Of a DNA stretch of 64,000 nucleotides, positions 16,646 through 26,862 are shown piece by piece. Where the stretch lies: NCBI GenBank assembly GCA_016704535.1, contig JADIZZ010000003.1, positions 124,001 through 188,000 on the forward strand, read 5' to 3'. Made by a program: the position numbers and the translations under genes. The number at the start of each line of letters is the position of its first letter. The stretch's first letter is position 1. The notes under the pieces are model-generated. The model had not been told where the DNA came from, did not search any database, and saw only the letters and a list, made by a program, of their open reading frames with translations. This DNA comes from Betaproteobacteria bacterium (GTDB taxonomy: Bacteria; Pseudomonadota; Gammaproteobacteria; Burkholderiales; Burkholderiaceae_C).

Positions 16646-19519
16646 TCAGGGGGCCGCAGCCAGGCGCGAAAGCTGCCCCTGAAGCCGCTCCAGCGCCTGC
16701 TGGAAGTCGGCCACGCGGGCGCGCTCCTGCGCCACCACGGCTGCCGGCGCCCGCGCGACGAAGCTCTCGTTGCCGAGCTTGGCCTCGGCCTTGACGATCT
16801 CGCCCTGCAGCCGCGTGATCTCCTTCGACAAGCGCGCCTGCTCGGCCGCGACGTCGATCTGCACGTGCAGTGCCAGCCGCAGGTCGCCGTTCACGGCCAC
16901 CGGCGCGGCCTGCGTCGCGGCTGCGAAGGCCGCTTCGTCGGCAAAGGTCTGCACGTCGGCCAGCCGCGCAAGTGCCTTCAGCAAGGGCGCGGCGCTGGTG
17001 ACAAACGCCTCGTCGCCGCAGGTCAGCAGCGGCACACGTTCACTCGGGGGCAGGCCCATCTCGCTGCGCAGGCGGCGCGTTTCGGCGGCCACGGCCTTCA
17101 GACGTGCCACCCAGGCGTCGGCCTTCGGGTCGACCTTGTGGAGTTGCGCCTCGGGGTAGCGGGCGGTCACGATGCTGTCGGTGAGCTTGAGCCCGGCCGC
17201 CGGCGCCACGGTTTCCCACAACTCAGCGGTGATGAAGGGTGCCAGCGGGTGCAGCAGGCGCAGTACGGTTTCCAGCGTGCGGATCAGCGTGCGGCGCGTT
17301 GCGCGCTGTTCCGCGTCGCCGCCCGTGGCAATCTGCACCTTGGCGATTTCCAGGTACCAGTCGCAGTACTCGTCCCACACGAAGGCGTAGATCGCGTTGG
17401 CGACGTTGTCGAGCCGGTAGTCGGCGTAGCCCTGGGCCACCGCGGCTTCCACGCGCTGCAGCTCGCCGCTGATCCAGCGGTCGGCCATGCTGAAGCGCAT
17501 GTAACCGTGGAAGGCCCCGGCGGGCGTGACCACCTGGCCCGCCGCGTCGAGCACCGGCGCGGCGCAATCGGCCTTCGTGTGCTCCTTCAGCCCGCAGTCC
17601 TGGCCCTCGCAGTTCATCAGCACGAACTTGGTGGCGTTCCAGAGCTTGTTGCAGAAGTTGCGGTAGCCCTCGCAGCGCTTGCTGTCGAAGTTGATGTTGC
17701 GGCCCAGCGTGGCGTAGCTGGCCATCGTGAAACGCAGCGCGTCGGCGCCGAAGGCCGGGATACCGTCGGGGAATTCCTTCTCCGTCTGCTTGCGCACGCG
17801 CGGCGCAGTCTCGGGCTTGCGCAGGCCGGTCGTGCGCTTGTCCAGCAGGGGCGCGAGCTCGATGCCGTCGATGAGGTCCACCGGGTCGAGCACGTTGCCC
17901 TCGCTCTTGCTCATCTTGTGGCCCTGCGCGTCGCGCACCAGGCCGTGGATGTAGACGTCCTTGAACGGCACCTGGCCGGTGAAGTGCGTCGTCATCATGA
18001 TCATCCGGGCGACCCAGAAGAAGATGATGTCGAAGCCGGTCACGAGCACTGTGCTGGGCAGGAAGAGTTGCTGCTCCAGTGTCTTCTCAGGCCAGCCCAG
18101 GGTGCTGAAGGGCACGAGCGCCGACGAATACCAGGTGTCGAGCACGTCCTCGTCGCGGGTGAGCGCACCGCTGTAGCCGGCGGCGGTGGCGCGGGCGCGC
18201 GCTTCGTCCTCGCTGCGGCCAACGAAGAGTTCGCCGCCCGTACCGTACCAGGCCGGGATCTGGTGGCCCCACCACAGCTGGCGGCTGATGCACCAGTCCT
18301 GCAGGTTGTCCATCCAGTGGTTGTAGGTGTTGACCCACTGTTCGGGCACGAAGCGCACCTGGCCGGTGCTGACCGCGTCGCGCGCCTTCTGCGCGATGCT
18401 GCTGCCGTCGGCCGCGGGCTTGTTGACGGCCACGAACCACTGGTCGGTGAACATCGGCTCGACGACCTGGCCGGTGCGCGCGCAGCGTGGCACCTGCAGG
18501 CGGTGTTTCTTCGTCTCGACCAGCAGCCCCAGCGCGTCGAGGTCGGCGACGATCATCTTGCGCGCTACGAAACGGTCGAGCCCGCGGTAGGCCTCGGGGG
18601 CGTGTTCGTTGAGCGTCGCGTCGAGGTTCAGCACGCCGATCAACGGCAGGCCGTGGCGCTGGCCCACTGCGTAGTCGTTGGCGTCGTGGGCCGGCGTCAC
18701 CTTCACCACGCCAGTGCCGAACTCGCGGTCGACGTAATCGTCGGCGATGACCGGGATCACGCGGTCGGTCAGCGGCAGCTTCACCTGCCTGCCGACCAGC
18801 GCCGCGTAGCGTTCGTCCTCGGGGTGCACCATCACCGCGGTGTCGCCGAGCATGGTCTCGGGCCGGGTGGTGGCCACCACGACCGAGCCGCTGCCATCCT
18901 CGAGCGGGTAGCGGATGTGCCAGAGGAAGCCATCCTCCTCTTCGCTTTCCACCTCCAGATCGGAGACGGCCGACTTCAGCGCCGGGTCCCAGTTCACCAG
19001 CCGCTTGCCGCGGTAGATCAGGCCTTCGTCGAACAGGCGCACGAAGGTTTCGGTGACGACGGTCGAGAGCTTCGGGTCCATCGTGAAGTACTCGCGCGAC
19101 CAATCCACGCTGTCGCCCATGCGGCGCATCTGGTTCGTGATCGTCGCGCCGCTCGTCGCCTTCCAGTCCCAGACCTGGGCGACGAAGTTCTTGCGCCCCA
19201 GGTCGTGGCGCGACTGGCCCTTGTCCTGCAACTGCCGCTCGACCACGATCTGCGTCGCGATGCCGGCGTGGTCGGTGCCCGGCAGCCACAGCGTGTTGTG
19301 GCCGCGCATGCGGTGGTAGCGCGTCAGCGCGTCCATGATGGTCTGGTTGAACGCGTGCCCCATGTGCAGCGTGCCGGTGACGTTGGGCGGCGGCAGCTGG
19401 ATGCTGAACGACGGCCGAGCTGGGTCCAGCGTCGGCGCGAACGCGGGATTCGTGGCCCAGACGGCGCCCCAGCGGGCTTCGATGGCGGCGGGCTCGAACG
19501 ACTTGGCGAGTTCGGTCAT
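16646..19519 (-). CDS. valS: Valyl-tRNA synthetase
   Basis: A 957-residue class I aminoacyl-tRNA synthetase. The HIGH-type motif is PPPNVTGTLHMGHAF (about residues 47-61), the editing (CP1) domain follows with TTRPETMLGDTAVMVHP, and the KMSKS motif is GHKMSKSEGN near residue 530. A C-terminal coiled-coil arm (about 890-955, QARLSKEITRLQGEIVKAEAKL) is characteristic of ValRS. Length is normal for the family. A long open frame on the opposite strand (16637-19693) is a codon-bias shadow. Confidence 0.97.
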   Translation of the reverse strand: MTELAKSFEPAAIEARWGAVWATNPAFAPTLDPARPSFSIQLPPPNVTGTLHMGHAFNQTIMDALTRYHRMRGHNTLWLPGTDHAGIATQIVVERQLQDKGQSRHDLGRKNFVAQVWDWKATSGATITNQMRRMGDSVDWSREYFTMDPKLSTVVTETFVRLFDEGLIYRGKRLVNWDPALKSAVSDLEVESEEEDGFLWHIRYPLEDGSGSVVVATTRPETMLGDTAVMVHPEDERYAALVGRQVKLPLTDRVIPVIADDYVDREFGTGVVKVTPAHDANDYAVGQRHGLPLIGVLNLDATLNEHAPEAYRGLDRFVARKMIVADLDALGLLVETKKHRLQVPRCARTGQVVEPMFTDQWFVAVNKPAADGSSIAQKARDAVSTGQVRFVPEQWVNTYNHWMDNLQDWCISRQLWWGHQIPAWYGTGGELFVGRSEDEARARATAAGYSGALTRDEDVLDTWYSSALVPFSTLGWPEKTLEQQLFLPSTVLVTGFDIIFFWVARMIMMTTHFTGQVPFKDVYIHGLVRDAQGHKMSKSEGNVLDPVDLIDGIELAPLLDKRTTGLRKPETAPRVRKQTEKEFPDGIPAFGADALRFTMASYATLGRNINFDSKRCEGYRNFCNKLWNATKFVLMNCEGQDCGLKEHTKADCAAPVLDAAGQVVTPAGAFHGYMRFSMADRWISGELQRVEAAVAQGYADYRLDNVANAIYAFVWDEYCDWYLEIAKVQIATGGDAEQRATRRTLIRTLETVLRLLHPLAPFITAELWETVAPAAGLKLTDSIVTARYPEAQLHKVDPKADAWVARLKAVAAETRRLRSEMGLPPSERVPLLTCGDEAFVTSAAPLLKALARLADVQTFADEAAFAAATQAAPVAVNGDLRLALHVQIDVAAEQARLSKEITRLQGEIVKAEAKLGNESFVARAPAAVVAQERARVADFQQALERLQGQLSRLAAAP

Positions 19520-19704
19520 GATGGACGGCTACAAATCAATACAGGCCGGCACGACCAACGCTGTCAACGAAATCGGCCCGGGAAGGGTTGCGATTCTAGG
19601 TGGCGGCACAAGCAGGGAGACCCGGGGTCGGCCTTGCTGGCCTTCGCGGCCGCAGCCCCTTGTCGCCCCGACGGTCAGCCCGCTTTTTCTTGAGTAACTC
19701 ACCC

Positions 19705-21072
19705 ATGAGCATCATCCCGCGCCGTCGCCTCCTGCGTCTGTTTGCCAGCCTGGCCCTGCCGCTGGCCGTGGCCGCCTGCGGCGGGGGCGGCAGCTCCGAA
19801 GACCCGCCGCCCCCGCCCGCCAGCTGCAGCGTCGCCGACCAGAAGGCCTGGCTGACGAGCTACATGGACGACTGGTATTTCTGGTACCGACTTTCGCCGC
19901 GACCCGACCCCGCGCCCTACGCAACGGTGGCGAGCTACTTCGACGCCGTGCTCTACACCGGCACCAGCGCCAGCTTTCCCGCCGACCGCTGGAGCTATTT
20001 CCAAAGCACCGAAAGCTTCAACCGCTTCTTCGGCGAGGGTGCCACGCTTGGCTACGGCGTCGCCGTCACCGGCATCGAATCCGCAGGCGACGCGGCGCGG
20101 CCCCTGTGGGTGCGCTACGTCGAGCCGGGCTCTCCCGCAGCCGCCGGCGGCGTGCAGCGGGGCGACCAGATCCTGGCCATCAACGGCAGTGCGGTGTCGA
20201 CGGTCATCGCCAGCGACGACTACAGCGCATTGACGGCCAGCCGGGCCGGCGATCAGCTGACCCTGTTGCTGCGCCGCGCCGGCGTCGACCGCACCGTGGT
20301 GCTGACGGCCGCCGAATTCAACCTGGCCCCGGTGCAGGCCGCTGCCGTTCAGACTACGGCCGGCGGTCGGAAAATGGGCTATCTGCAGGTCAAGGACATG
20401 ATCAGCCAGGCACTGCCCGCCCTGGAGACGGCCTTCGAGCAGTTCAAGGCCGCCGGCGTGCAGGATCTGGTTCTCGACTTGCGCTACAACGGCGGCGGTC
20501 TGGTCTCTACCGGCGGCACACTGGCGTCCTACATCGCCGGCACACGCGGCAGCGGGCTGGCCTACGCCTCGCTGCTGTACAACGACAAGCGTGCTGCCGC
20601 CAGCAACGAGCGCTTCGCCTTCAGCAGGCTGAATGCGTCTCTGGGCCTGCCGCGGGTCTACGTGCTGACCGGTCCGCGCACCTGTTCGGCCAGCGAGCAG
20701 GTCATCAACGGCTTGCGCGGCGCCGGTGTCGAGGTGGTGACGGTCGGCGAAACCACTTGCGGCAAGCCGGTCGGTTTCCTGCCCAGCAGCAGCTGCGGGC
20801 AGACCTACAGCGTCGTGAACTTCGAGAGCGTGAACGACCGCAACGAGGGCAGCTACTTCGACGGCTTCGACGCCGTCTGCCCTGTGGCAGAGAACTTCAC
20901 GGTGTCCCAAGGCAGCCCGGCCGATCCGCTGCTGGCCGCGGCGCAGCGGCTGGCCGAGGGCGGCAGATGCCTGCAGGCAGGCGCCGACGGGCGAGCCCAG
21001 CCACTGACGCTGCGCCGCAACGTGCCGCGCAAGGTTGAGGCTGGCGAGCGACAGGACATGATCGGACGCTGA
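19705..21072 (+). CDS. S41-family (C-terminal processing-type) serine protease, lipoprotein
   Basis: A 455-residue secreted protease. The N-terminus is an arginine-rich signal peptide ending in a lipobox (LAVAAC), followed by a Gly/Ser/Pro-rich tether, so it should be lipid-anchored. A PDZ domain (about 110-190, YVEPGSPAAAGGVQRGDQIL) precedes the S41 domain: DLRYNGGGLVSTGG, the nucleophile segment TCSASEQVINGLRGAG and the lysine segment GETTCGKPVG (TFGK in most CtpA proteins, with Cys in place of Phe here). Upstream in-frame codons from 19600 are discounted since they precede the signal peptide. It is divergent from valS and convergent with guaC. Substrates are unknown. Confidence 0.88.
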   Translation: MSIIPRRRLLRLFASLALPLAVAACGGGGSSEDPPPPPASCSVADQKAWLTSYMDDWYFWYRLSPRPDPAPYATVASYFDAVLYTGTSASFPADRWSYFQSTESFNRFFGEGATLGYGVAVTGIESAGDAARPLWVRYVEPGSPAAAGGVQRGDQILAINGSAVSTVIASDDYSALTASRAGDQLTLLLRRAGVDRTVVLTAAEFNLAPVQAAAVQTTAGGRKMGYLQVKDMISQALPALETAFEQFKAAGVQDLVLDLRYNGGGLVSTGGTLASYIAGTRGSGLAYASLLYNDKRAAASNERFAFSRLNASLGLPRVYVLTGPRTCSASEQVINGLRGAGVEVVTVGETTCGKPVGFLPSSSCGQTYSVVNFESVNDRNEGSYFDGFDAVCPVAENFTVSQGSPADPLLAAAQRLAEGGRCLQAGADGRAQPLTLRRNVPRKVEAGERQDMIGR

Positions 21073-21078
21073 GACTGC

Positions 21079-21150
21079 GCCCCCAAGCTCACTGCATTCG
21101 CTACCCCCAGAGGGGGGCGAGCCTGCGGCCCGGCGGAGCCGGATCCGCGC
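21079..21150. repeat. Dispersed palindromic repeat, copy 2 (short form)
   Basis: GCCCCCAAGCTC, then CTACCCCCAGAGGGGGGCGA, then GCGGCCCGGCGGAGCCGG closely match the first and last modules of the element at 9799-9950, but the central hairpins are absent. It again lies between convergent genes (S41 protease and guaC). The C5/G6 palindrome can form a hairpin on either strand and may end transcription from both sides. Confidence 0.72.
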
Positions 21151-21186
21151 AAGGCCTTGATCGGGCGGGCCCGATGAGCATGGCCG

Positions 21187-22164
21187 CTACATGAACAGGT
21201 GCTCGCCCGCGTTCTCGCCGCCCAGCACCACGTAGTTGACCTTCTTCAGGTCCTGCAGCACGCGCCCGCCGGCATAGCTGATGCTGCTCTGCAGGTCTTC
21301 GCGCATCTCGCGCAGCGTGTCGACCAGGTGGCCCTTGATGGGCTCGAGGATGCGCTTGCCCTCGACGTGCTTGTACTCGCCCTTGTTGAAGTCGCTGGCG
21401 CTTCCGTAGTACTCCTTGTAGCGCCTGCCGTCGACTTCCACGGTCTGGGCGGGCGACTCCTCATGGCCGGCGAAGAGCGAGCCGACCATCACCATCGCGG
21501 CGCCGAAGCGCACGCTCTTGGCGATGTCGCCGTGATGGCGGATGCCCCCGTCGGCAACGATGGGTTTGGTTGCCACGCGGGCACACCATTTCAGCGCGCT
21601 GAGCTGCCAGCCGCCCGTGCCGAAGCCGGTCTTCAGCTTGGTGATGCACACCTTGCCCGGGCCCACGCCGACCTTTGTGGCGTCGGCGCCCCAGTTCTCG
21701 AGGTCGATCACGGCCTCGGGCGTGGCCACGTTGCCGGCGATGACGAAAGCCTTGGGTAGGCGTCGCTTGATGTAGTCGATGGTCTTGCGCACGCTGTCGG
21801 CGTGGCCATGCGCGATATCGATGGTGATGTAGTCGGCGCCCACGCCGTCGGCCGCCAGACGGTCGATCACCGCGTCGTCGGCCGGCTTCACGCCCGAGCT
21901 CAGGCTGACGATGAGCCCGCGGTCGCGCATGCGGTGCGCGTAGGCCACGGTGTCGAGGTCGAAGCGGTGCATGACGTAGAAGTGGCCGCTCTGCGCCAGC
22001 ACGACGCTGATCGGCTCGTCGATCACCGTCTTCATGTTGCTCGGCACCACCGGCAGCGCGAAGCGCCGGCCGCCGAAGTCCACCGACGTGTCGCATTCGC
22101 CGCGGCTGTCGACGCGGCACTTGCGCGGCAGCAGCAGGATATTGTCGTAGTCGAAGATTTCCAT
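21187..22164 (-). CDS. guaC: GMP reductase
   Basis: A 325-residue enzyme that converts GMP to IMP with NADPH, linking guanine and adenine nucleotide pools. It is an IMPDH/GMPR-family TIM barrel without CBS domains. The catalytic cysteine is Cys173 in VGVGPGKVCITKLKTGFGTGG, preceded by the NADPH-site DIAHGHAD and followed by the phosphate-site ADGGIRHHGDIAKS. KTGFGTGG and the length indicate the type-2 (Firmicutes-like) GuaC subgroup rather than the E. coli type. The ATG at 22164 opens the standard N-terminus MEIFDYDNILLLPRK. It is divergent from the hybrid kinase gene with a 107-base gap. Confidence 0.94.
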   Translation of the reverse strand: MEIFDYDNILLLPRKCRVDSRGECDTSVDFGGRRFALPVVPSNMKTVIDEPISVVLAQSGHFYVMHRFDLDTVAYAHRMRDRGLIVSLSSGVKPADDAVIDRLAADGVGADYITIDIAHGHADSVRKTIDYIKRRLPKAFVIAGNVATPEAVIDLENWGADATKVGVGPGKVCITKLKTGFGTGGWQLSALKWCARVATKPIVADGGIRHHGDIAKSVRFGAAMVMVGSLFAGHEESPAQTVEVDGRRYKEYYGSASDFNKGEYKHVEGKRILEPIKGHLVDTLREMREDLQSSISYAGGRVLQDLKKVNYVVLGGENAGEHLFM

Positions 22165-22271
22165 GCAGGGGCTCCGCACCCGGGGGTGCCCGTCGTGGCC
22201 ACCCGGGCCGGTCGGCGGATGTTAAGGCGCGGCCCCGGTGTTACGCTGCCGGCCGAGCACCACCCCGCACG

Positions 22272-25200
22272 ATGCCCTCCGCCGCAGTCCTGGATCCGGC
22301 CCGCCGCAACCGCCGCGAGCGTCTGCTGCTGGCCGCTGTCGTGCTGGCCCTGGGGCTTTGGCTGGTGTTTGGCCGCATGGGAAGGCTGGCCGGTACCGAG
22401 GCCGCCGAGACCAAGCGCCTGGCGGTGCAGGCCGATGCCATAGAGCGCAACCTCGCGTGGCAGTTGCAGGGTGTGGCGGCGGCCCTTCGCGTAGTGCGCG
22501 ACGACCTGCCCGAGTGGCCCGTGATCGACCGGCCTCGGGCTCTCGGGCTGCGCCTGCAGGCGCTGTGCGCGGCGATGCCCGGCGTGCACCGCATGATGCT
22601 GGTCGACGCCGACGGCAGGCCGGTGGCGGTAGGCGGGCCCGATGCGGCGGTGGGCGGCCCGGATGCGGTGGGCTGGTTTGCTGCCGTGCGCGCGCGGCCC
22701 GACCCGGCTGTGCTGCATGTCGCGCTGCCGGCTGCGGCGCCTTCGGGCGAGGTCACTCTGACGCTGGCTGTCGCGGTGACCGACGCGCAGGGCGCGCTCG
22801 CCGGGGCCGTGGCCGCGACACTCGACCCGGCCTATTTCGACACCCTGCTGGGTTCGATGCTCTACGCCGACGACATGTCTGCGCGCATCGTTCATGCCGA
22901 CGGTGTGGCGCTGGTGGTGAGCCCTCCCGACGGCCAGCCCCTCGGTGTGCGCATGGGACAGACGCCGTCGATCCTCTCGCGCCACCTGGCGACGGGGCAG
23001 CCCGCCAGTGTTCAGCGCGGCACCAGCCAGCGTGGCGACGAGCGCATCGTTGCACTGCGTACGCTGCAGCCGCCCACGTTGGCCATGGACAAGGCACTGA
23101 TCATCGCCGTCAGCCGCCAGGTGGAGGCCTTGCGCGCCCCATGGCGGCAGCTGACCGAACTGCTGGCGCTGCTGTGGCTGGGCGGCAGCGCAGCTGCCAC
23201 CGTCGGGCTGCTGGCGATGCAGCGCCGGCGCCGGGAGCGTGAGGTCGAAGCTGCCGAGCGACTGGCGCGCCAGGCGGCCGACGCCGAGCGCCTGCGCCTG
23301 GCGCTGCAGGGCGGCGACCTGGCACTGTGGGATCTGGACGTGCCGCGCGACCACGCCACCGTCAACGAACGCTGGTCCACGATGCTGGGCTACGCGCTCG
23401 ACGAACTCGACGGTGGCGGCGATGCCTGGCAGCGGCTGCTGCACCCAGAGGACCTCGAGCGCGTGAAGGGGCTGCGGCGGGCCCACCTGGATGGCCATAG
23501 CGCAAGCTTCGAGGCGACCTACCGGCTGCGCCACCGCGACGGCCACTGGATCTGGGTCCTGGACCGCGGGCGCGTCGTCGAACGCGACAGTGCCGGCCGT
23601 GCGCTGCGCATGGTGGGCACGCACATGGACATCACGGCCCGTGTGCAGGCCGAAGAGACACTGCGGCGCAGCGAACAGAGCCTGGCCGTCACGCTGCAGT
23701 CCATCGGCGACGCCGTCATCGCCACCGATGGCGCGGGCCGCATCACGCGCATCAACGACGCCGCGCGGCGGCTCACTGGCTGGCAGGGCCAGAGTGCCAT
23801 TGGTCAACCGCTGGGCGAAGTGTTCCGCATCTTCGATGCCGAAACGCGCCAGGCCGGGATCGACCCGGTCGCACGCGTGCTGGCCAGCGGCGCAGTCGTC
23901 GGGCTGGACAATGGCACGCTCCTCGTGGCGCGCGACGGCCGCGAACACCAGATTGCCGACAGCGCCGCGCCCATCCGCACGGATGACGGTGCGGTGCTGG
24001 GCGTGGTGCTGGTGTTCAGCGACGTCACCGAGCAGTACCGCATGGTGCAGGCGCTGCGTCGCAGCGAGCAGAAGTCGCGTGCGCTGCTGGCCGCGCTGCG
24101 CTCGGGCGTGGTGGTGCATGCGCCCGACACGCAGGTGCTCGACGCCAACCCCTCGGCGTGCCGAATCCTCGGGCTGACGCTCGACCAGGTGCGCGGCAAG
24201 GTGGTCATCGACCCGAGTTGGGCCTTCCTCGAGGAAGACGGCACGCCGATGGCGATGGCGCGTTTTCCCGTCAATCAGGTGCTGTCCGGCGCCGACGTCG
24301 TGCGCAACCTCGTCATCGGCCTGCGCCGGCCCGACCTGTCGACGCCTGTGTGGGCACTGTGCACGGCCTTCGCGCTGCGCGACGACGCCGGCGTGCTGCA
24401 GGAGGTGGTGGTCACCTTCTACGACATCACCGAACGCAAGCAGGCCGAAGAGGCGCTGCAGCGTTCGGCAGCGCGCCTGCGGCTGGCCGGCCGGCTGGCG
24501 CGGCTGGGCGGTTGGTCGCTGGAACTGGCCAGCGGTCGCGTGGAACTCTCCGCCGACGCTGCCGCGGTGATGGGCGCAGCGACGCAGCCTGCGTCACTGC
24601 ACCTGGACGAAATCCTCGCGCTGGTCTTGCCGACCCACCGCGCCAGGCTCGAGGCGGCGCTGCAGGGGGCCGACGCCTTCGACCTCGAGGTCGAGGCCGT
24701 GATGCCGAACGGCCGCGCCCTCACGTTGCGGCTGATGGGCGAGCCGGTGCGCGACGAACTGGGCCGTCGGGTGGCGATGCAGGGCGCGGTGCAGGACGTC
24801 ACAGAGTCCCGCCAGGAGCAGCAGCAACTTCGCCTGCTGCAGACCGCCGTGGCGCAGCTCGACGACATGGTGTTGATCACCGCCGCCGAACCGCTGGAGG
24901 AGCCCGGCCCGCCCATCGTCTTCGTCAATGCCGCGTTCGAACGCGTGACGGGCTGGCGCAGCGACGAGGTGCTGGGGCGCTCGCCGCGCCTGCTGCAGTG
25001 TGACGCCACGGATCGGCGGGAGCTGGACCGCATGCACCAGGCGTTGCAGCGTCACGAGCCGATCCACACCGAGCTGCTGAACGTCGCGCGCGACGGCCGG
25101 GCCTACTGGGTCGACATCCAGGTCGCGCCGCTGTTCGACGCCAGCGGCCGTGTCACGCACATGGTGGCAGTGGAGCGTGACATCACCGACCGCAAGCGCA

Positions 25201-26765
25201 CCGAGGCGCAGGCGCGCGAGGTGCAGGAGGCGCTGGCCGCGACGCTGGAAGCCGTGCCCGACCTGCTGTTCGAACTGGACATCGAGGGCCGCGTGCACCT
25301 CTACCACTCACCGCGCAGCGACCTGCTGTACGTGCCGCCCGAGGCCTTCCTGGGAAAGCGGGTTGCCGACATCCTGCCGCCCGAGGCCGCCGACACCATC
25401 GCCAAGGCCGTGCGCGAGGCCCACGAGCAGGGTTACTCGGGCGGCGGCCAGTACATGCTTATGCTGAATGGCAGCGCGCACTGGTTCGAGCTGTCGGTCT
25501 CGCGCAAGGCCACGGCGCCCGGCGAACTGCCGCGTGTCATTGCATTGGCGCGCAACATCACCGAACGCAAGCACGGCGAGGCGCATCGTGTGGCGCTGGA
25601 GCGCCAGCTGCGCGACGCGCACAAGATCGAGTCCATCGGCACCCTGGCCGGTGGCATCGCGCACGACTTCAACAACATCCTGCCTGCCATCCTGGGCAAC
25701 GTCGCGCTGGCGCGGCAGGACCTGCCGCCCGGGCACCCCGCGTTGGCCAGCCTGGAGCAGATCCAGCGCGCCGGCCTGCGTGCCCGCACGCTCGTGCAGC
25801 AGATCCTCACCTTCAGCCGCCGCCAGCCGCAGGCCCTGGTGGCGCAACCGCTGCAGCCGGTGCTGCAGGAGACGCTGGCGCTGCTGCGCGCCACGTTGCC
25901 GGCGGCGGTGCGGCTGGACACCGCGATCGTCGACGACCCGACGCCGGTGGAGGTCGACGGCACACAACTGCAGCAGGTGCTCATGAACCTGTGCACCAAC
26001 GCCTGGCACGCGCTGCCCGAAGGGCGCGGCCATATCGAGGTGGGCCTGGACGTCGTCGACGCGGCCGAGGCGCAACGGCTCGGCGACGGTGTGCCACGGC
26101 CCGGTCGCTTCATGCACCTGTGGGTGCGCGACGACGGCAGCGGCATGGACGCCGCCACGCGTGAGCGCATCTTCGACCCTTTCTTCACAACCAAGCCCGT
26201 GGGCCAGGGCACCGGGCTGGGGCTGTCCGTGGTGCACGGCATCGTGCGCGGGCACCGTGGCAGCCTTGGCGTCGAAAGCACGCCTGGCGTGGGCAGCTGC
26301 TTCCATGTGCTGTTGCCGCTGTCGGCGGCTACGCCGTCGGGGCCCGGCGCGCTGGACGAGGCCGCCGCGCCGGCCTCGGCCGGGCGCGGCGAGATCGTCT
26401 GGTATGTCGACGACGACCCGGTGATGGCGCTGATGGTGCAGCGGTTGCTGCAACGCGAGGGCTACACGGTCACGGTCTGCGAAGGCCCGGTGCAGGCGCT
26501 TGCGCGGGCGCGCGAGACCGACATGCCGCCGGCGCTGGTGATCACCGACTTCAACATGCCCGAGCTTTCGGGTCTGGAGCTGGCGGCAGAGCTGTCGCGC
26601 CTGTGGCCTGCGGTGCCCATCGTGCTGACCACCGGCTACGTGGGTGACGCGCTGCAGGCCGAGGCCGCGCGGCACGGCGTGCGTGCGCTGTTGCGCAAGG
26701 AAAACACCTTGGAGGATCTGCCGGTGCTGGTACGGCGACTGGTTGGCACGGCACCGACGCGTTGA
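22272..26765 (+). CDS. Hybrid sensor histidine kinase with six PAS domains and a C-terminal receiver
   Basis: A 1497-residue signalling protein. Layout: an N-terminal membrane helix (about 17-34), a periplasmic sensor of Cache-like size (about 40-290), a second helix (about 296-316), then six successive PAS/PAC units (about 335-1105) each ending in a D-[IV]-T-[ED]-x-[RK] motif such as DITARVQAEETL, DVTEQYRM, DITERKQAEEAL, DVTESRQEQ, DITDRKRTEA and NITERKHGEA. A HisKA segment with phospho-acceptor His1131 in AGGIAHDFNNIL, a HATPase domain (DDGSGMD, GTGLGLSVVHG) and a REC domain with phospho-Asp1426 (ITDFNMPELSG) follow. No haem or flavin ligand motif is evident. The GGDEF-EAL gene just downstream could be a signalling partner. 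Signal and output are unknown. Confidence 0.9.
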   Translation: MPSAAVLDPARRNRRERLLLAAVVLALGLWLVFGRMGRLAGTEAAETKRLAVQADAIERNLAWQLQGVAAALRVVRDDLPEWPVIDRPRALGLRLQALCAAMPGVHRMMLVDADGRPVAVGGPDAAVGGPDAVGWFAAVRARPDPAVLHVALPAAAPSGEVTLTLAVAVTDAQGALAGAVAATLDPAYFDTLLGSMLYADDMSARIVHADGVALVVSPPDGQPLGVRMGQTPSILSRHLATGQPASVQRGTSQRGDERIVALRTLQPPTLAMDKALIIAVSRQVEALRAPWRQLTELLALLWLGGSAAATVGLLAMQRRRREREVEAAERLARQAADAERLRLALQGGDLALWDLDVPRDHATVNERWSTMLGYALDELDGGGDAWQRLLHPEDLERVKGLRRAHLDGHSASFEATYRLRHRDGHWIWVLDRGRVVERDSAGRALRMVGTHMDITARVQAEETLRRSEQSLAVTLQSIGDAVIATDGAGRITRINDAARRLTGWQGQSAIGQPLGEVFRIFDAETRQAGIDPVARVLASGAVVGLDNGTLLVARDGREHQIADSAAPIRTDDGAVLGVVLVFSDVTEQYRMVQALRRSEQKSRALLAALRSGVVVHAPDTQVLDANPSACRILGLTLDQVRGKVVIDPSWAFLEEDGTPMAMARFPVNQVLSGADVVRNLVIGLRRPDLSTPVWALCTAFALRDDAGVLQEVVVTFYDITERKQAEEALQRSAARLRLAGRLARLGGWSLELASGRVELSADAAAVMGAATQPASLHLDEILALVLPTHRARLEAALQGADAFDLEVEAVMPNGRALTLRLMGEPVRDELGRRVAMQGAVQDVTESRQEQQQLRLLQTAVAQLDDMVLITAAEPLEEPGPPIVFVNAAFERVTGWRSDEVLGRSPRLLQCDATDRRELDRMHQALQRHEPIHTELLNVARDGRAYWVDIQVAPLFDASGRVTHMVAVERDITDRKRTEAQAREVQEALAATLEAVPDLLFELDIEGRVHLYHSPRSDLLYVPPEAFLGKRVADILPPEAADTIAKAVREAHEQGYSGGGQYMLMLNGSAHWFELSVSRKATAPGELPRVIALARNITERKHGEAHRVALERQLRDAHKIESIGTLAGGIAHDFNNILPAILGNVALARQDLPPGHPALASLEQIQRAGLRARTLVQQILTFSRRQPQALVAQPLQPVLQETLALLRATLPAAVRLDTAIVDDPTPVEVDGTQLQQVLMNLCTNAWHALPEGRGHIEVGLDVVDAAEAQRLGDGVPRPGRFMHLWVRDDGSGMDAATRERIFDPFFTTKPVGQGTGLGLSVVHGIVRGHRGSLGVESTPGVGSCFHVLLPLSAATPSGPGALDEAAAPASAGRGEIVWYVDDDPVMALMVQRLLQREGYTVTVCEGPVQALARARETDMPPALVITDFNMPELSGLELAAELSRLWPAVPIVLTTGYVGDALQAEAARHGVRALLRKENTLEDLPVLVRRLVGTAPTR

Positions 26766-26862
26766 ATCGGCTCCGGGCCCCGGACGGCCTCAAGTCGCAC
26801 CCAGGATGGTCGAAATCCGGTTGGGGTGGCGCTCACGACGCGCTCGCACCACCTGGCAACCC

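Noticed and set aside
16637..19693. Open frame of 1018 codons on the plus strand
   Set aside because: It lies antisense to valS, is rich in His, Arg, Gln and Val with no recognisable domain, and is explained by GC-rich third codon positions.
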